Of a DNA stretch of 11,753 nucleotides, positions 9,358-11,753 are shown one piece after another. This stretch comes from Anaerolineae bacterium (GTDB lineage Bacteria; Chloroflexota; Anaerolineae; Aggregatilineales; Aggregatilineaceae): NCBI GenBank assembly GCA_018056405.1, contig JAGPFT010000043.1:1-11753 (forward strand). The letters run 5' to 3'. The notes below the pieces were generated by a model that saw only the letters and a program-made list of their open reading frames with translations, made no database searches and was not told the origin of the DNA. Position 1 is the first letter of the stretch. Every line of letters starts with the position of its first letter. Made by a program: the position numbers and the translations under genes.

Positions 9358-10380
9358 ATGGAGTACCCGCCCGCCAAGTCGCTCGATCTGTCTATCGTCG
9401 TGCCCGCCTACAATGAAGCCGAGAGCCTGCCGCTGCTCCACGAGCGCATCTGCGCGGCGGTCGAGCCGCTGGGCCTGGCCTGGGAAGTCATCTACGTAGA
9501 CGATGGCAGCACCGACGGCACGCGCGCCGTGCTGCGCGCCCTGCAAGCGGCGGATCCCCACGTCGTGGTGGCCGAGCAGCGCCGCAACAGCGGCAAAAGC
9601 CTGGCCCTCAACACCGGCTTCGCCCTGGCGCGCGGCGCGATCATCATCACCATGGACGCCGACCTGCAGGACGATCCGGACGAAATCCCCAACCTGCTGG
9701 CCAAGCTGGACGAGGGTTACGACGTAGTGAGCGGCTGGAAGTTCCAGCGCCAGGACCCGCTCTCCAAGCGCGTCCCGTCGTGGATCGCCAATCATGTCAC
9801 CGCCTGGATGACCGGCCTGCGCCTGCACGACATGAACTGCGGGCTGAAGGCGTACCGCGCCGAGGCCGTGCGCGAGCTGCACCTCTACGGCGATCTGCAC
9901 CGCTACATCCCCATCCTGGCCCATTACAACGGCTTCCGCGTCACCGAGATTCCCGTCGTGCACCACAAGCGGCGCTTCGGGCGCTCCAAGTACGGGCCGG
10001 GCCGCCTGCTGCGCGGCGGGCTGGACTTGCTGACCGTGCTCTTTCTGAACAACTTCCGCTACCGCCCGCTGCACCTCTTCGGCGGGGCGGGGCTGCTGCT
10101 ACTGCTGGCCGGCTTCTTGGTCAACGCCTATCTGTCCATCGAGTGGTTCCAGGGGATGCGCCCGCTCAGCCAGCGCCCGCTGCTCACCCTGGGCGTGCTG
10201 CTCATGGTGATGGGCGTGCAGTTGGGCACCATCGGGCTGCTGGCGGAGCTGGTCGTCTCGGTCGTGCAGCGCAGGGAAGACCCGCTGCGTACCACGCGGA
10301 CGGTGCTGCGCGCCCCCAATCCGGAGCGCGAGAAGGCTGGCGCGGATGTAGTGATGGAGAGGAGCGGCGACACGCCATGA
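9358..10380 (+). CDS. GT2 glycosyltransferase, polyprenyl-phosphate sugar transferase type
   Basis: This 340-aa enzyme has a cytosolic GT-A domain followed by membrane helices. LSIVVPAYNE (11-20), YVDDGSTDGT (46-55) and the metal-binding DADLQDDP (100-107) are classic for the DPM1/GtrB/ArnC branch of family 2. NCGLKAYR (160-167) and FGRSKYG (207-213) are also typical of that branch. Two hydrophobic regions (about 237-258 and 276-304) anchor the C-terminus. The family moves a sugar from a nucleotide donor to a polyprenyl phosphate on the inner face of the membrane. The donor sugar cannot be told. It is the first gene of an operon; its TGA overlaps the ATG of the FrhB-like gene by 4 bp, implying translational coupling. 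A role in exopolysaccharide, cell-wall glycan or protein glycosylation is inferred from that company. The start is fixed by GAGGGGGA about 6 nt upstream. Confidence 0.92.
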   Translation: MEYPPAKSLDLSIVVPAYNEAESLPLLHERICAAVEPLGLAWEVIYVDDGSTDGTRAVLRALQAADPHVVVAEQRRNSGKSLALNTGFALARGAIIITMDADLQDDPDEIPNLLAKLDEGYDVVSGWKFQRQDPLSKRVPSWIANHVTAWMTGLRLHDMNCGLKAYRAEAVRELHLYGDLHRYIPILAHYNGFRVTEIPVVHHKRRFGRSKYGPGRLLRGGLDLLTVLFLNNFRYRPLHLFGGAGLLLLLAGFLVNAYLSIEWFQGMRPLSQRPLLTLGVLLMVMGVQLGTIGLLAELVVSVVQRREDPLRTTRTVLRAPNPEREKAGADVVMERSGDTP

Positions 10381-11480
10381 TCAAGCGCCTCCGCCGGGCC
10401 ATCTGGCACAAGGACTTCACGCCCGACCAGTTGCGGCGCTACGTGGGTGACTACGAGGGGTGCTACTTCACCTACGCCGCCGACAAAAGCGTGCATGACA
10501 ATGGAGCCTCCGGCGGGAGCGTCTCGGCGCTGCTGATCTATCTGCTGGAAAGCGGGCAGATTGACGGCGCGCTGGTCTGCCAGACGGTGCTGCGCGATGG
10601 CAAGCCGCGCCCGGAGTTCGCCATCGCTCGCACCCGTGACGAGATCATGGCTGCCCAGGGGAGTAAGTACGCGGCAGTCTACTTCAGCAACGACGCCCTG
10701 CCGCTGATCGAAGCCTTCGAGGGGCGGCTGGCGGTCGTCGCCCTGCCCTGCGACGCGACTATCCTCCAGCGGACGCGGGCCAAGAACCCGGCGCTCGACG
10801 CCAAGATCGCCCTGGTGATCACCCTCTTCTGCGGGCACAACTCCGAGCCGGCCCTCACCGACGCCATCGTGGACAGGCTGGGCCGGGGGCGCGGCCCGCT
10901 GACGAGCTACCGCTGGCGCACCGGTCATTGGCGCGGCAACCTGGAAGCGACCTTCGCCGATGGGACGCAGGTCGTCAAGCCGTTCGAGACCTTCTCCGAC
11001 TACCGCAACCTGTACTTCTTCGCCCAACCCAAGTGCCACCACTGCTTCGACCACTTCGGCTACCACTGCGACATCTCTGCCGGAGACATCTGGTCGCCGC
11101 GCATGAAGGCCAACCCGATCAAGCACACGGCGCTGATCGCGCGCACGCCCGCCGGCAGCGCGCTGATCGCGGCGGCGCTGCGCGACGGGGCGCTGGTCGG
11201 GGGCCAGGAGCCGGTTGACGAGATCGCCAACGGCCAGGCGCGCACGGCTCCCTTCCACTACAACGTTACCTCGCGGGCGCGCGTGGGGCGGCTCTTCGGC
11301 GTGCGCATCAAAGACCGCACCGACGCCCGCGTGCGCCTGGTAGACTACGCCATCGCCTTCATCGCCCTGCTCAACGAGCGCCTGTCGCGCACGCGCATCG
11401 GGCGGGCAGTCATCCTGCGCGCGCCGCGCCCGGTGATCCGTCTCTACCTCTATCTGCTGAAAGGGCTGGAGAGCCTGTAG
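10377..11480 (+). CDS. FrhB-like protein (coenzyme F420 hydrogenase/dehydrogenase beta family)
   Basis: This 367-aa protein matches the FrhB/FdhB-like flavin and iron-sulfur family that, in other settings, passes electrons to or from F420. The family's early motif appears as NGASGGSVSALL (42-53), then QGSKY (94-98), a cysteine in ALPCDAT (122-128), FCGH (151-154) and KCHHCFD (219-225). CDISAGDIW (231-239), whose Gly-Asp is a hallmark, follows. Candidate iron-sulfur ligands are C125, C152, C220, C223 and C231. Full-length FrhB relatives often start with a ferredoxin-like CxxCxxC region; here the N-terminus has only one Cys (C29) before the core, so that module is absent. The start at 10377 overlaps the previous stop (ATGA), with AGGAG at 10360-10364. 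It lies between a glycosyltransferase and a pyruvyl transferase, a known setting for this family in polysaccharide clusters. The reaction there is unclear; a redox step on a glycan or its donor is inference. Confidence 0.85.
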   Translation: MIKRLRRAIWHKDFTPDQLRRYVGDYEGCYFTYAADKSVHDNGASGGSVSALLIYLLESGQIDGALVCQTVLRDGKPRPEFAIARTRDEIMAAQGSKYAAVYFSNDALPLIEAFEGRLAVVALPCDATILQRTRAKNPALDAKIALVITLFCGHNSEPALTDAIVDRLGRGRGPLTSYRWRTGHWRGNLEATFADGTQVVKPFETFSDYRNLYFFAQPKCHHCFDHFGYHCDISAGDIWSPRMKANPIKHTALIARTPAGSALIAAALRDGALVGGQEPVDEIANGQARTAPFHYNVTSRARVGRLFGVRIKDRTDARVRLVDYAIAFIALLNERLSRTRIGRAVILRAPRPVIRLYLYLLKGLESL

Positions 11481-11481
11481 C

Positions 11482-11753
11482 ATGGGCAGCGAACCGACTA
11501 TCGCCATCACCGGCGCGACCCTGTGGGGCAATCGCGGGGCCGAAGCCATGCTCGTCACGACCATCGGCCAGGTGCGCGCCCGCCGCCCGGACGCGCGGAT
11601 CATCCTCTTCTCCTACTTCCCCAGGCGCGACCGCACCCTGGTGCAGGACTCGCGGATCACTGTCATCGGCGCGCGGCCCAAAGACCTGGTGCTGCGCACC
11701 TTCCCCTTCGCCGTGCTGATCTGGCTGGCCGGGTTGCTGCGCCTGCGCTGGCC
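11482..11753 (+). CDS. Polysaccharide pyruvyl transferase family protein, 5' part only
   Basis: The gene runs off the right edge; 90 residues are visible of a family that is usually 300-450 aa. The N-terminus has a beta strand and the glycine-rich turn ITGATLWGNRGAEAML (9-24), which matches the CsaB/WcaK-type signature (G-x-x-x-x-x-N-x-G-x-E-A). It continues with RPDARIILFSYFPRRD, a second strand typical of the GT-B-like fold. Members transfer pyruvate from phosphoenolpyruvate to a sugar as a ketal, or act as related transferases. GGAGAG (11468-11473) stands 8 nt before the ATG, which is 1 bp after the stop of the FrhB-like gene, so they are co-transcribed. Without the C-terminal half the substrate class and activity cannot be judged. 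Confidence 0.8.
   Translation, partial: MGSEPTIAITGATLWGNRGAEAMLVTTIGQVRARRPDARIILFSYFPRRDRTLVQDSRITVIGARPKDLVLRTFPFAVLIWLAGLLRLRW

Noticed and set aside
10128..11603. 491-codon minus-strand frame across the glycan operon
   Set aside because: It spans three well-supported plus-strand genes and has low-complexity Arg/Ala/Val-rich composition.

Overview
The window is GC-rich bacterial DNA with Shine-Dalgarno sites and sigma70-type promoters, many of them with a TGn extension before the -10 box. It is dense in short palindromic interspersed repeats. Protein style and the repeat types suggest a member of the Chloroflexota (Anaerolineae-like), probably from an environmental genome. That is an inference with moderate confidence; no rRNA or other marker gene is present.

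Layout: (1) 144-1115 (+) is a nucleotide-sugar epimerase/dehydratase with its own promoter. (2) 1168-1773 (-) is a small HExxH membrane protein of the DUF3267 putative zincin family, bracketed by two different 7-bp tandem repeat arrays. (3) 5175 down to 2048 (-) is a copper-efflux operon, csoR - copper chaperone (HMA domain) - copA. A consensus promoter (TTGACA, 17 bp, TAGACT) and a GC-rich palindromic operator sit just upstream of csoR. (4) 5257-5996 is a 740-bp gene-free stretch of mosaic repeats. (5) 5997-7550 (+) is nicotinate phosphoribosyltransferase (NAD salvage). (6) 7580-8797 (-), convergent with it, is an M28-fold peptidase relative that has lost most of its metal ligands and its catalytic glutamate. 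(7) 8798-9357 is another repeat-rich spacer, ending in the promoter of (8), a surface-polysaccharide operon running off the right edge (9358-11753, +). That operon encodes a polyprenyl-phosphate-type GT2 glycosyltransferase, an FrhB-like (F420 hydrogenase beta family) protein, and the first 90 residues of a polysaccharide pyruvyl transferase. The first two genes overlap by 4 bp; the next two are 1 bp apart.

How the genes work together: the copper operon is self-contained, with a Cu(I)-sensing repressor, a cytosolic chaperone and a P1B-type exporter under one operator. The GT2/FrhB-like/pyruvyl transferase genes look translationally coupled and probably build or decorate a lipid-linked glycan. 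The epimerase at the left could supply a nucleotide sugar but is 8 kb away and separately promoted. The NAD-salvage gene and the two peptidase-like genes show no link to their neighbours.

I found no clearly new defence or mobile system. The most interesting items are the apparently dead M28 protein, the FrhB-like protein lacking an N-terminal ferredoxin domain between two glycan enzymes, the paired heptamer arrays around the DUF3267 gene, and several interspersed hairpin families, one copy of which appears inserted into another.
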